A stretch of DNA of 64,000 bases, taken from Kingdonia uniflora (taxonomy: Eukaryota > Streptophyta > Magnoliopsida > Ranunculales > Circaeasteraceae). Shown here one piece after another: positions 9,880 through 21,985 of the stretch. The stretch is from NCBI GenBank assembly GCA_014058105.1, contig JACGCM010002890.1, positions 1,550,001 through 1,614,000 of the forward strand. Reading direction: 5' to 3'. The translations under genes were made by a program, and so were the position numbers. Every line of letters begins with the position of its first letter. Position 1 is the first letter of the stretch. A model generated the notes under the pieces. That model was not told where the DNA came from, searched no databases, and was given only the letters and a program-made list of their open reading frames with translations.

Positions 9880-11042
9880 TACTCTTTCAGATCTATTGGA
9901 AGTAGTCCGTTGGAACTGTTGTAGATACCGAGGTCAGCTAAGAAAAGCTTTTGCCAATCGTTGTTTCCCCAATTATCGCTCCCAGTGTTGATCGTGCATA
10001 TAGAAATGCGATCAATACTGAGTTGAAATGATTTTGATACGAAGATATCAAGCTTCTGTACCCAAGACCCCGGCTAGATATGCCAAGGAATCGGTATGTA
10101 AGCTTTCACTCTGAGGCAGATAATCGAGAGTTACTTTCGCAAACTTGCTCATCCTATCTACAGTGAGGGCTACATATTCAATCATCTTTCTATTCTTCTT
10201 ATATTGCTAAGAGTAATGGTGGATGATGAGTAGGAAATCTGTGTAGATCGAGAGTTTGGGGACATCGAGCTTAAGAGTGAGGTTGATTCCATGAATGAGA
10301 GCTTCGTATTTGGCGACATTATTTGAGGCCTCAAAATTCAAGCAGATTGATTTCTCAATTCTACCATTAGAAGGGGTAATCAATATGATTCTGATTCCTA
10401 ACCCTGCGGGTCTTGCTCCTCCATTCGTATGAAGTCTCTACCTTTTGTTGTAATCCATTCAGCTCGTTCATCAAATTGTTTAGGGGATGGATCTTTGGAA
10501 ATTTCCTCTGCAAGGTCTGGGTCGTGCTCCTCCTACTTGGGATCTTCCATTGGAAAATTTGTGAGAAAATTGGCAACGGCCTGACCCTTCACAGAATGAC
10601 ATTGCTCAAGCTTGATATCATGCTCTCCCAAACTGACTGACTACTGTTGTACTTTCCTGGATTTTTCTTTCCTGGATAGAACTTCCCAAAGTGGGTAGTT
10701 CATTATGACTTTGACTGAATGAGCTTGGAAGTAGTGCTTCAGTTTCTGTGAAGTGTAAACAAGAGTGAGAAGAAATTTCCTAATTTTAAAGTACCTCGTT
10801 TCCGCTGGAGTGAAGGCTTTACTGATGAAGTAGACTGGTTACTCAATTTTCTCTTCAAGGCGAATGAGAACTGAGCTGAGTAAAGTATCCATGACTGCTA
10901 GGTAGATAATTAGTTCGTCATTATCTACTGGGGTGCTCATTATGGGGGACCTCCCCAAATAGGTTTTGAGATCCTGAAAAGCTATTTCGCATTCTGGTAT
11001 CCATGTAACCCCTATATTTGGCTAAGCTTTTCCTCGTTAGGT
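9880..11042 (-). pseudogene. E1 RNase H and second (archaeal-type) RNase H
   Basis: A strongly decayed stretch follows RT. The first RNase H (about 11,040-10,640) is visible only as fragments. The second is clearer near 10,360-10,070: FEASNNVAKYEALIHG matches the aRNH motif seen in E3 (NNEAEYEAMIHG) and E4. Two RNase H domains in series are typical of the Tat lineage. The order RT-RH-aRNH-integrase is kept. Confidence 0.65.
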
Positions 11043-11890
11043 TTAATCGCGGAGTAGTAGGAATAGCCAACGACAGCAATCTGATGATTTAGAAACGAAA
11101 TGGTTGATAGCGGTAATCTTTTCGACAAGTTTCTGAACGTCATTCGTTGTTTTTGGAGAAGGAATATTGAGGAGAGCCCGAATCATATCTAGATCGGCCT
11201 CAATCCCCTTCTTGCTGATGAGGTGGCCTAGAAATTGGCCATAATATACCCTGAATTGACACTTATTAGGGTAGAAACGCATCCTGTAAGATCGAAGAAT
11301 ATTGAATATTGTATTGAAATCTGATATGTGATTGGCTGACTGCACGCTCTTGCACAAGAGATCATCGATGTAGACTTTAATGACTTTCCCTAGATGTTCT
11401 TTAAACATATTAGTCATCAACCGTTGATATGTGGTGCACACATTTTTGAGTCCGAAGGCATGTCTTTGTAGCAATAAAGACCTCTTTCAGTGATAAAAGT
11501 TGTATTTTCTTGATCTTCTTCGAAAAGTAGAATTTGATTGTATCCCGAAGCACCATCCATCGTAGATAGGAGGTCATGGCCTACTGTGGAATTGAGGATC
11601 TGATGAATATTGGGAAGAGGGAAACTTTCCTTTGGAGTATGTTTGTTCAGATCGGTAAAATTTATGCAAACTCGAACTTTTCTGCTCTTTTTTGGGATAA
11701 CGACAATATTGGATATCCAGTCTGGATATTTAGCTTCTCGAATGAATCCCACTTTGATCAATTTCATAATCTCGTTATTAACTTCATCACGAAGACGAGG
11801 TGATAGTCATCACTGTTTCTGTTTGACCATCGTAGTGTTGATGTTAATGGCCAACTTGCAACATGCCTTGGCCGGATCGACCCCAGGAAT
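11043..11890 (-). pseudogene. E1 reverse transcriptase
   Basis: Two overlapping minus-strand frames (11,767-11,417 and 11,474-11,043) together cover a Ty3/gypsy RT palm. Seen are GFIREAKYPDW, FTDLNKHTPKESFPLP, the first catalytic Asp in TMDGASGYNQ, and VYIDDLL (the YxDD box). A frameshift falls near 11,450, just before the FGLKN motif. RT copies element RNA to cDNA. Nonfunctional through frameshift, though the catalytic motifs survive. Confidence 0.9.
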
Positions 11891-12199
11891 TTCTTTAAAA
11901 GACCATGCAAAAATGTCTCGATTTAGTTACATGAACTAAATGAGAGCATCTTTTACATGCTGAACCAGCTTAGTACCAATGAAAGTACCTCTGCTAGGTC
12001 CATCAATGTTAATATATTCCGTGGGCTCCTCCGTGGAAGGTTGATCGCTGAAGGGATTAGTTTCATGTAATTGCTATGTAGCAAATCTATCAGAAGTATC
12101 TTGGATAGCAGAGATGGTATTTATACAAGCTCGAGAAGGCTTCTGACTACCCCTGATCTCATAAATACTATTATTGTGTTTGTATTAGAGTACATTATG

Positions 12200-12999
12200 A
12201 TATGTAGAAGCGATTGCTTCCATGTTGTGAATCCAGCAGCGGCCCATAATCATGAGATAACGTGATTTGGCATTGATGATATAGAAGACGACGTCGATGG
12301 TGTTAGTCCTGTGGTAATAGGTAAGATGATCTTGCCTACTCGTTCCTCTTGAGAACCATTGAACCCACTAATATCGGTGTCGCTCTGAATAACTTGGTCG
12401 GCCAATCCCATTTGGCCGATAGTGCTCTAAAATATAATCTTAATACCGCTTCCAGTATCGATCATCATCGTGTGCATGACAAACTTCATTATTTTGAGCA
12501 TTATTACTAACTCATCATGATGTGGAAATTTGGCATAGCTAGTATCATAATCTTCAAAAAAGATCCCAAGCGGGCGATTGCTCGACTCAAGAAGAAGCAT
12601 GGCTTCCTTATCATGAGGTATGAGATCGCAATATTTTGATAGTCTCCTGTACTTGGATCTTTTAGAATTGGTGATCTGGTTGATTTCGATCATAATGTTG
12701 TAGTGCATATGGTAAAGATGCTTCTCCTCAGCTTGATCATTGACTTGAATAACTTCAAGTTGCTTCTTATTACTACAATCTTTATATGATTCCAGGTCGA
12801 CAATATATTCGAACATCCATCCCACTTTAAAAATGTACTCGAGAAATGTCTTTAAAGCATAGAAATTGTAAGTAGAATGATGGTTTACCTTATAATACAG
12901 GCAATATGGTCGATTATTGATTGGTTCCAGTGGTTGAGAAACGCGGTAGAGCTTATCCTTCAAAAGTAGTAGAAAAATTATAGAGATTCGGATGTTCAT
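12200..12999 (-). pseudogene. E1 Gag C-terminus and aspartic protease
   Basis: A 190-codon open frame (12,999-12,427) ends just after the protease active site IDTGSG (Asp at residue 181). Upstream it has PYCLYYKVNHHSTYNF, a degenerate form of the C..H...GH.T..C finger that ends Tat-type Gag. A stop follows KIIF, and protease-like sequence continues in frame for about 60 codons. The intact DTG here contrasts with E3, E4 and E5, where that triad is mutated. Confidence 0.8.
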
Positions 13000-14345
13000 C
13001 TTTGGGAGGATGGGTTTGTTTGGCGGACCGTCTTTCTGAGATTAGCGAGTATTGCCCTTGGTGCACTTCTGATCTCCCTGTTCCTCCTTTGGTTAAGTGC
13101 TTCGATCTATAGATGGACCTTTGGTGGTGAGGACGGATTTAGTAGATTTATGTCACTCAGACATCATCCTCTCCAAGTTGACATAACTATTAACCTTCGT
13201 GATCATATCTTCCAAGGTCTCAGGTTTTTTGAGGATGAGGTTCTCTATGGCCTTGTAGACGAGCTAGAGCGCATTGGTGATAGCAGTAAAAGCTATTTTC
13301 TGATCTAGGTTATCCATTTTATGCACGAGCTCTAAGAATTTCATCACAAAAGCCTCGAGCTTCTCTCCGTATGACTGTTTGAGACTGATAAGAGAATACA
13401 AATTCTCCTCTTTGTCCCTGTTGTGAGCATATATCTTGATGAGCTGTTTCTCCAGCTAATCGAATGTATATATGGAGTCTCCAAGGAGAGAGTGGAACCA
13501 TCGGTGTGGTTCCTCCTGTAAACTTGTGGTGAACAGATGGCATAGGATGTGGTTAAGATTGGAATACAACCCCAATGAATCACGGTACTGTTGAATGTTC
13601 TCCTTCGGGTCGGTACCTTTGCATTTACAAATTTTTAGAGTATGGAAGCCTTTCGGTATCTCCATATTAAATAGTTCTTTGACAATCGGACTTTCTTATA
13701 ATTTTGTTATGTCATCGGCGGTACCCAGAACTTGTGCTTCGAACAACTCCTTAATACATTGGTCCATATGCTCTTTCATAACGTAATAACGTGTTGGTTG
13801 AATCGCTGGACGAGCAGGATGGGGATGATGAGTACCAGTACCTTCACTCAAATGATCTCGTGTTAGAACTTGATGTTGATGTCATTTTTTTTCCTCCTGA
13901 CGGACAAAAATTTGGTAACCTCGGCTGGCTTCGAACTGAACTTCACCACCCAAATGAATGGATGGTTGTTGTTTGTGCTGAAAATTCCTTGAAATAGCTT
14001 TACTGGCGACTCCTCGAGGTCCTAATCTTTCCCTTACAAAAACATAGGAGGTCTCTGGCAACAGATCGTGACCTCTTGTTGGTAGATCCTGCTGAGTATT
14101 TCGCAGAGCCTCAAGGGCGGTCTGCATTGTTATTATCTGGTCTTTATGTTGTTTGAGCGCTGTCAAACGATCTTGTCATTCTGCGTCAAGCTCTTTCTCG
14201 CGAAGTACCAAATCCTTAGTTAGCTAAAGTCAAGTTCGGCGGGTTTCTCTATTTTGGCGTTAAGATTCGCCCATAGTTCTGTAAGTTGTTCCGACTCCAC
14301 TGAAACATCGATCTGGATGCCTATAGTGTGTCGTATGGAAGAAAT
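13000..14345 (-). pseudogene. E1 gag
   Basis: Homology to E4 and E5 begins at 14,345, where the start codon ATG reads ATT. An N-terminal coiled coil (14,166-13,882 and before) is followed by the capsid-like core near 13,665: GFHTLKICKCKG, LYSNLNHILC and WFHSLLGDSI. E4 aligns throughout. The core belongs to the Retrotrans_gag type, which forms the particle. Several stops and frameshifts are present. Confidence 0.82.
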
Positions 14346-14402
14346 CGTGATTGAAAATTGCAGCAAAAGAATGCCTTAGGATATCGTGGAAATGCAATCT
14401 TT

Positions 14403-14418
14403 CCAACAGACGGTGCCA
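14403..14418 (-). other. E1 primer-binding site
   Basis: On the minus strand TGGCACCGTCTGTTGG lies two bases after the 5' LTR. E4 has a related site (TGCCGTCTGTGGG) and E3 has TGGCGTTGTCTGTG. All fit the TGGCGCC-type sites common in Tat and Athila elements. I cannot assign the tRNA with certainty. Confidence 0.75.
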
Positions 14419-14420
14419 AA

Positions 14421-14986
14421 TATAATGGCCAAATTCTGTAAGCTCGTAATGGCTTGGAATTCGCTATCACACCAATGAACCTGCGATAATATTTAAATCG
14501 AAATCAAGAAATGACATAGGGGATTTTAGCGTGTAAAATCTCTGAATAAGTAAAAAAACACGACCTCAATGGAGGATTTTTGTAAAAGTATCTTTATTGC
14601 TTGAGGCTGATATCTTATTACAAGTGATCTCAAGATTTCGAAATGCTTGAACCTTATAACTAAGAAGTCTGAATGTTTCTGAGAATCTAGAACAAGTATT
14701 TTTCTTGGTGATTTCTCATGTAATTTTCTGGTCCTTGTCTCTTCTAGAACTTTTTCATCGTTAGTGGCGGTTGACTGAGTAACTGACGAGTTTGTGAGAG
14801 AGATGTGTCTTTGACTGGTTAAGGTTTTTCAGTTTGAAGTTTGACCCACGTTCTTCGCCAGTTTGCGGAGTAGGTTGAAATGTTGACTCGTGAGAAGTTA
14901 TGCTGAAAATGAATGAGTCTGTGATGGAGATAATTCGAACTGGCGACAACCCGATTTTAGGTGAGATCGAGAGATAGGTCCCTATA
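14421..14986 (-). repeat. E1 5' LTR
   Basis: Aligns with 784-1,407. Two short segments present in the 3' LTR are missing near 14,750-14,765. One of them held the TATA box, so this LTR should not drive the element. Confidence 0.88.
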
Positions 14987-14991
14987 ATATG
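14987..14991. repeat. Target-site duplication ATATG, right copy (E1)
   Basis: Identical to 779-783. LINE-A sequence resumes right after it. Confidence 0.85.
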
Positions 14992-17732
14992 ATTAATCTT
15001 AAGAGATGGGAAGGGGATTCTAGAACCTAAAACTAAGAGTACTTTTGACCAACAAATCACGGTCTGATATATGAGCTACAGTTTTTTCTTCGTCCACACT
15101 AGCTGCCTCTCTCACTTTCTACAGAACAACGCTCTGGAATGAACTAACAACAGTCGCTAGCATCATCAATGAGCCATGGATTTTCTTAGGAGACTTTAAT
15201 TGCACCCTCGAGATTGAGGAAAGGAGGGGTAAAAGATGACCTCTAACAAGAGCCATGCAAGATTATTGGGATTTTATCGACAGAGCTAATCTAATTGAAA
15301 GCAATAGAGCGGGTGCAAATTTTGCATGGAGTAACGCACATAAAGGGGTCAAAAGAACACTAAGAATAGTTTTTGAACACTATCTCCTCTTTTCGGATTG
15401 TCAGGCTGTCCCAAAACCATGCAACATACCCATCAAAATACCTTCAAGTGTGGAACACATGCAAACTTTGGGGATAGGGTTCGCAGCATTTGGAACTTGT
15501 AGCAGAACCTCTATTTTATTTAATGCTCAAACTCTAGAGACTAATGAATGTTATCATGCAGTAGAAACGAATAGGACTTGACACGATGTGATATACCAAA
15601 AAAGCCTTAGTGGAAGACCTAGTAAAACTGCAGGTCGATTAGGAAACTAACTGGCAAAGTGATGTGATCAGTCATGATATCATTACAAAGGTTACAAAAA
15701 TATCTCATATTAAAGAAAGAGATGAAATACAATAGCATCAAAAATATCGAATAAAGTAGCTTATAAAAGGTGACCGCAATACCCAATTCTTCCACAGCAT
15801 GACGAAAATTTAAAATAAAAATAACATCGCCATGGAGATCGAAATAGAGGAAGGAATTATCTTAATAAATCATTTCCAGATAAAGATGTACATATTTCAG
15901 TTCTACACAAACAAATTTGCAGATAAACCTGGTCAACCTGAATAACAGCATTTTGTATGTATCCAATTCCAGAGTGGAGCAACCAGAAAACAAAATGCAG
16001 TTACACTCCCAAACGAGGAAGAAATCAAACTTGCGGTGTTTAGTCTCAACAAGGATAGCTCATTAGGTCCATATGGTTTTCCAGGGGCCTTCTACACAAT
16101 ATTCTGGAAGGTGGCTAAACAAGACTTCTGCAGAGGAATCTCTTCCTTTTACATAGACAAGTGGCTCCCAGCCAACTTTAACTTCAATATCATAGTGCTT
16201 ATACCCAAAGTCAAGAAACCTGTGAGGGTGACTCACTATAGATTGATATGCCTGAGAAACTTTGTAGTTAAGACAATTACGAAGATACTGACTACTAGAC
16301 TATCACCAATAGCAGAACGTGTGGTGTTCCGGGCGCAGAGTTCTTTCATCAAGGGTAGAAGCATTCACAATAATATATTGATGGCATCCGATCTTGTCAA
16401 CGAAATTAATTGCAAGAGAAAAGGGGGGAACGTGGGACTCCAACTGGATATAACGCAGACCTATAATACACATAGCTGGGACTTTTTCACGATAGATCTC
16501 CATATTTTTGGCTTTTCCCACAACTTCTTTGAGTTGATTATGACAATTATCAAGAGCATGAAGATATCAATCCCAATTAATGGCCTCTATTTGCACTCGC
16601 TTTTCCCACAACTTCTTAAATAAGAAGGCCTTCTCTCTCTACTTCTATTTGCACTCGCTAAAGATATTCAGGGCATTAACCAACATAAATAGAGGGATCA
16701 AGGCAACATCCACACCATGGTTAGCAACAAGCACATACAAGCTTGAACACACCTTTTTTCGCATATGACATCTTTATATTCCTTAACGGGGATACTAGAG
16801 ACCTCAAACACCTGAAATAACTACTCTTTAATTACCAAGAAGCTTCTGGACAAGTTGAAATCTAAGAGAAGAGCAAAACTTTTATGGGGGGCGTTCTGCT
16901 CACCAGAAGACGGGTGATTCTCGACATTTTCAGGTTCCAGGAAGGGAGACTGCCAAAAATGACCCCTCTTCCAGGGGAGGGCTGCAGAAAATATTCTGAG
17001 ACCTTTGGTAGAGAAAATCATAAAGCGGGTGAATGGATGGGTAGGGAAACTTCTGACTTTCTAAGGAAGGGTGGTATTAGCAAGATCACTCTAAATAGTA
17101 CACCTATATACAACATGGCAGTCTACAATTGGCCTTAATCTCTTATCAAAGAGGGCGAAACTATTATTCATAATTTTGTTTGGTCCGGTGACCCATCGAA
17201 AAGAAAGGGCATTACCCTTAAATGGGATAAGGTGTCCATCAGGAGAACAACCTCGACATACAAAAATTGGGTAAAGTTAACAATGCGTTTTTCTCTAAGC
17301 TATACTAGACATTCACCCAATGAAGAAAAAACTAGGCACGATTCATGTACGCTAAATTCAGTAACAGACACGGAGAGGTGATCACCTACTATAAGAGATC
17401 ATCCATTTGGAGGGGGATCCAAGCTGCGGAACAGCTAGCAGACTAGCACATGGGTTGGGTGATTGGAAATAGAGACACAATTGACTTCTGGAGAGACTGT
17501 TGGGCAGCAAACATTCCCCTTAGAGAGTACATTAACCTTCCAGTGCACCTATGGAAAAACTGTACAGCAAAACTTAGATGTTTTATTAGCAGCAAAAGAT
17601 GGGAGATAACCCAAGATATACTTTTGCTGTTTATGGCATTGGGAATCAACCTAGAGGGTATCGAATGCGACCCTCAAGCTCAAGACCAAAAAATCTAGAA
17701 GTCGGACATTCACAAAATATTCACAATAAAGA
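14992..17732 (+). pseudogene. LINE-A ORF2, endonuclease and reverse transcriptase
   Basis: The endonuclease continues with EPWIFLGDFNCTLE (about 15,174-15,215) and FAWSNAHKGVKR. The RT starts near 16,036 with SSLGPYGFPGAFY and goes on to LIPKVKKP, RLSPIAE, SSFIKGRSIHNN and QLDITQTYNT. The YADD-type box is FAYDIFIF near 16,760, one residue off FADD. The thumb region contains GWVGKL and W.LINLP-type segments to 17,696 (IGNRDTIDFWRDCW). ORF2 makes the nick and copies element RNA at the target. Frameshifts and stops are frequent. LINE-B interrupts the frame just before the zf-RVT domain. Confidence 0.88.
17725..17732. repeat. Target-site duplication of LINE-B, left copy (approximate)
   Basis: AATAAAGA here and AATCAAAGA at 23,802-23,810 flank LINE-B. 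Across the junction the LINE-A frame reads F-T-I-K then M-L-H-T-L-K, as expected for an insertion in the segment before zf-RVT. Confidence 0.6.
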
Positions 17733-17734
17733 AC

Positions 17735-17890
17735 TTTTTTTTGCAAAAAGTTGAGCTTTATTGAACTTATAAACATACATTAAAGGGGACCTTGCTTATA
17801 GAGGAAGGCCCAAATGCAAAAGTAAAATATACAAGAAAAACCTACTATATGTGTATATGGGTAGAAACTCCGGGCGTCTGGTTTAGTCAA
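17735..17890 (-). other. LINE-B 3' UTR, polyadenylation signal and A tail
   Basis: On the minus strand AATAAA (17,762-17,757) lies 14 bases before an A8 run (17,742-17,735) that marks the LINE 3' end. Confidence 0.75.
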
Positions 17891-17895
17891 CTAGG

Positions 17896-20800
17896 TTAGA
17901 ATCGAAAATATTCAGTGAAGAGAACTTCAATTTTCATAAGGAAAGGTGGGCGTCCTCGATATTCTTCTTCAAACGGTTCTGCATTATCAAATCCTCTCCT
18001 AGCCATAACGTTGGCAGAAAAATTGCATTCCCTCCAAGTGTGGCTGAATCGGATGTGTTGAATGTCTTTCTTGAGTAGAATCCATTGTTTCTTAAACATC
18101 CACAGAATTCATTCAGTTTTAAATGCTCTAATAGCTGTTTCAGAGTCGGATATCACCCATAGATAATGCCATCCTCTAGCAACTGCTTTCTGAATACCGG
18201 TAAGTATTGCTTTTGTTTCGGCTACGAAGCTAGTTGTTATGCCTATCACCTTACTATATGCCCACAGCTCCCGCACTGTCCCGAAACACCACCCCTATAC
18301 TTGCAGCACCTTGGTTTCCAGCGCTAGAGCCATCACAACATATTTTCACTTCAGTCAGTATTGACAGTTCCCAGAAACTGCTATGTACAGCTGCATATCC
18401 ATTGGCCCTGCATCGAACTTTCAAGGTTTTAATGGTCTGCAGTTCCTTTGTACTGTTATGCATTGTACCTTTTGATAGTTTTGATGTATACTGAATATGT
18501 TTGAGTATCTCCCGTTTCAGAGTTGGCAAGGAGGTCATTAACTCGCCAAAGCGCAATCTGTTCCTAGCTGTCCAGATTGTTTGGCTGATGGAGAAAATAG
18601 TCTTTTGGCAAGGAGGTCGTTAATATAGCTACTAGCTGATTGGCTTTTTTCCTGAATGGATTTCCATGTATTTGTTCTAGATATAGATGGTAGAAAGAAG
18701 CTATTAGTAGCCCATAACCAGATACTTTCAGCTGAAGGATAGTGCAATAGCAAGTATGTTTCCAATTCCTCATGTAAGCGGAAATGAGTGCATCGAGAAA
18801 TGATATGGATTCCCATATTTTGAACAACGTCATCCATAGGTAGGATATGGTTTACCAATCTCCACGCAAATCCCCCTAGTTTCGGATGTATGCTTCCCCT
18901 CCACGTATACTTCCACCACCATGCCGTATTTGTTTTTTTCCGCATAGTCTCAAAGGCATTTTTTACAGAGAAGTTCCCATAAGTATCAGGTTTCCATATT
19001 GTTTTATCTACTTCTCGTGGGTTGCTAGGTATTTCCAATACATTTATCCCTATAGCCAACAGTAAAATCTTAATATCCGTAGATATATCCCATTCATTGG
19101 AATTCATAAAATCACTAAGTCTAGTTGTGCATCTTTTCCACAAGTATTTTTGGCATCTCAATGTGTTCCCTCATGTGTATCTCCGTAGCCCATGTGTCCC
19201 ATCAAAAGTCGATGTTAGCCCCATTTCCTACTAACCATCCCATATATGGTCGATTAATACTAGCAGCTAGTTTAATACCTGGCCAAATCGTGGACTTCTT
19301 ATGATATCATATGAAGTCTCCTGATTTGTTTGTGAACTTAGCTTGCATAAAATGAGACCATTCCTCTTGCTTGTCGCAGAAGGCCCAATGGAGTTTGCAC
19401 AACATAGCATCAATAACCTCTTTCAAGATTCGGATACCCAACCCACACTCCTTCAGTGGTTTGTAGACTTTCTCCAATTTTACTGTGATTCCTTTTCTTT
19501 TTGATGGATCCCCAATCCAAATAAAATTACTTAGGATAGAGTCCCCTTCCTTTATGACCAATCTTGGCCATTTGTAAATAGTCATATTGTAAATGGGAAG
19601 ACTACTTAAAATAGCCCTTGCTAGGATTACTCGACCCTGGAACGATAAGAGTTTTCCTGTCAAACTATTAGCCCTTTTTCGTATCATTTCCATTAGAGGT
19701 CTTATAGTATTAGTGGTTACTCTGCCTTGACCAAGGGGAATACTCAGGTATGCTTCACAAAAAGTTTCATCAGAGAACCTGAAAATGTTCAACACAATAC
19801 GTCTTCGATTTAGGGGTACGACACTGAGGAAAATCTTGCTTTTTTTCAAATATAATTTTTTGTCCAGACGGTTTCTGATATCTTGTAAGAGCTTCTAGTA
19901 GGTGTTTCAGGTATTTTGTTCTACCATTTACAAAGATAAAAATATCATTTGCAAATAATAGGTGTGTTGGGGCCTGACAGCTTTTAAACGTAACCATGAG
20001 GAGGATCTTCCGCCGTTCTAGCAGATGGTGGAGGTGAATACTAAGGACATCCTCAGCTATCGCAAATAGCAGTGGTGATAAGGGGTCCCCGTAATTCAGT
20101 CCTCTGCTCATAGAAAAATAACCTGATGGGCTACCATTCACTGAAACTGGGATCATACTACTATTGACGATATTTGATATCCACTAGCAAAATGTTGGAC
20201 CAAATCCAAAAGAGTCTAGAGCTACAAACAGAAAGTCCCAACTCAGAGTATCATAAGCTTGTGAGATGTCTAGTTTCAGCACAATATTTTCACCCTTCAT
20301 TTTCTCTGTCATTTCATTCACCAACTCAGAAGCCATACAAATGTTATTCAAGATACTTCTGCTCGGGATAAATGCACTTTAGTCCCGAGATACAATTATG
20401 GAAGCAATAGGTAATAGTCTTGTTGCCATAATCTTTGTAATAATCTTGAAGATAAAATTACTTAGCCATATGGGTCTAAATTCTTTAATAGACATTAGAT
20501 TTTTAACCTTAGGAATCAAAATGATCAGGTTAGTATTGAAGTGTTTGGGGATGATACCAACATAGAAGAAGGAGGTGATTCCTGAGTATATGTCTGTTTC
20601 TAAAATTATCCAGTGAGTCCTGAAAAAGGAACCAGGAAAACCATCCGGTCCTAGAGAACTATCGCTATCCAAGTCAAACACAACTTCTTTAATCTCTTCT
20701 TGTGATGTGTTGGCCGTCAATTGATTGTTTTCGACGGTTCAAACTTTGTGGAGCATGTTAGCGAACAGTGATGGGGTATGAAGGACTTCATGAGCAACAA

Positions 20801-21985
20801 ATTTGTCTTTATAATATGCAACTACATGTTGTTTTATTTCCTTTTGGTCTTTAAGAATCGAACCCCCTGGAGTGGAAATTTCAGTAATAATTGCTTTTTC
20901 TGTTCTAATCTTTGTTAAAGAGTGAAAGAATCTTGTATTACTCTCTTTGTTGAAGCCATTTAATGCGGGAACGTTTTCTCCACGTTATCTCCTCCATTAT
21001 CTCTATGTCTACGAGCAATATTTCTTTCCCAAAAATTTGATGCTCCAGATCGTCATTTGTGTGGTCTTGTTCAAACTCTTCTTACAGATAAAGAATTTGT
21101 CTTTCCAATTCATCCTTACTTCCCTGGGGAGCTGTAACCGCACATCTCCATTCTTTAATATCTACCTTGAGTCTTCACAGTTTGAGCATCACCGTAAACA
21201 TCGGGTTAGCTGAAATAAGTTTGTACCAGCTATACTCAATAGCCTTATAAAAATATGGATATCTACTCCATGCCTGCATGTAACGAAAAGGAATATTGTG
21301 AGGTTTGGGCATGTGAAAACATTCTCCTACCAGTAAAGAATGATCTGATTTAGTTCTTGGTAATACTTTGATTCTCCAGCCAGGAAACAAGTCCAGCCAT
21401 TGGTTATTTTGGAGACATCTATCTAGGTGACTGAAGATTCTGTTATGTCCTTTCTGGGTATTGCACCACGTGAAGTTCATACATGAAGTACTACTCTCTG
21501 TCAAGTTGGCAATACCGAGGAAATTTGTAAAATTTGATATAACATTCCCCAAAGGAGGTCTTCCACCTTTTCTTTCTGAAAGTCTGAGAATCACATTGTA
21601 ATCCCATATACAAATCCACGATTTGGTCTTGCTCAACGTGAATCTGGTCAGCTCTAACCACAATTCCAGTCTATTTATTCGTAGGCAGTCGCCATGTATG
21701 AAAGAAAAGGAGTAGTCCATGTATTCGACCGTTATACATTGTTTATCCACCTGAATCACCTGTGGTTCCTAAGAATTCTCTACCCATAGTATCCATATAT
21801 ATTCATCTCCATGTATTCATTGGAAATTATCCTTGAGCAAAATTCGGGAATGTAAAATCCATTGGTGAAAATCTTTGGTTCAGCAAAACCTATTATCTGG
21901 GGTTTATATTCTCCAATTATCTTCTTCAAATATGATATAGTTTTAGAGGTTCCTAATCCCGTACATTCCAAAAGAGGACTTTCAT
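17896..21985 (-). pseudogene. LINE-B ORF2 (endonuclease, RT, zf-RVT, RNase H)
   Basis: The start ATG (21,985-21,983) overlaps the ORF1 stop and opens MKVLFWNV, the usual LINE ORF2 start. The endonuclease (to about 21,175) has ERKGG, FSHLDRCL and the SDH motif; the GDFN box reads WDYN. RT (20,720-19,310) has SSLGPDGFPGSFF, LDISQAYDT, NYGDPLSPLLF and LLFANDIFIF (FADD mutated to FAND). zf-RVT (about 18,950-18,700) has WWWKYTWRGSIHPKLGGFAWR. RNase H (18,500-17,900) has CDGSSAGN near its start and NAEPFEEE..GRPPF near its end. Several stops and frameshifts make it inactive, and the mutated RT box alone would abolish catalysis. Confidence 0.9.

Larger units (their letters stand above)
784..14986 (-). 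mobile_element. E1, Tat-lineage Ty3/gypsy retrotransposon
   Basis: Read on the minus strand, E1 has a 5' LTR (14,421-14,986), a primer-binding site, gag, protease, RT, two RNase H regions, integrase, a tandem-repeat zone, antisense genes on the plus strand, a polypurine tract and a 3' LTR (784-1,407). A perfect ATATG duplication flanks it. The two LTRs are recognisable along their whole length but carry indels. Many in-frame stops and frameshifts occur in every ORF. Proteins are close to those of E4 and E5, so these belong to one family or sister families, while E3 is more distant. Confidence 0.92.

Noticed and set aside
12071..12265. Plus-strand frame in the E1 protease region
   Set aside because: Complement of the Gag-Pol frame on the minus strand. 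No independent evidence.
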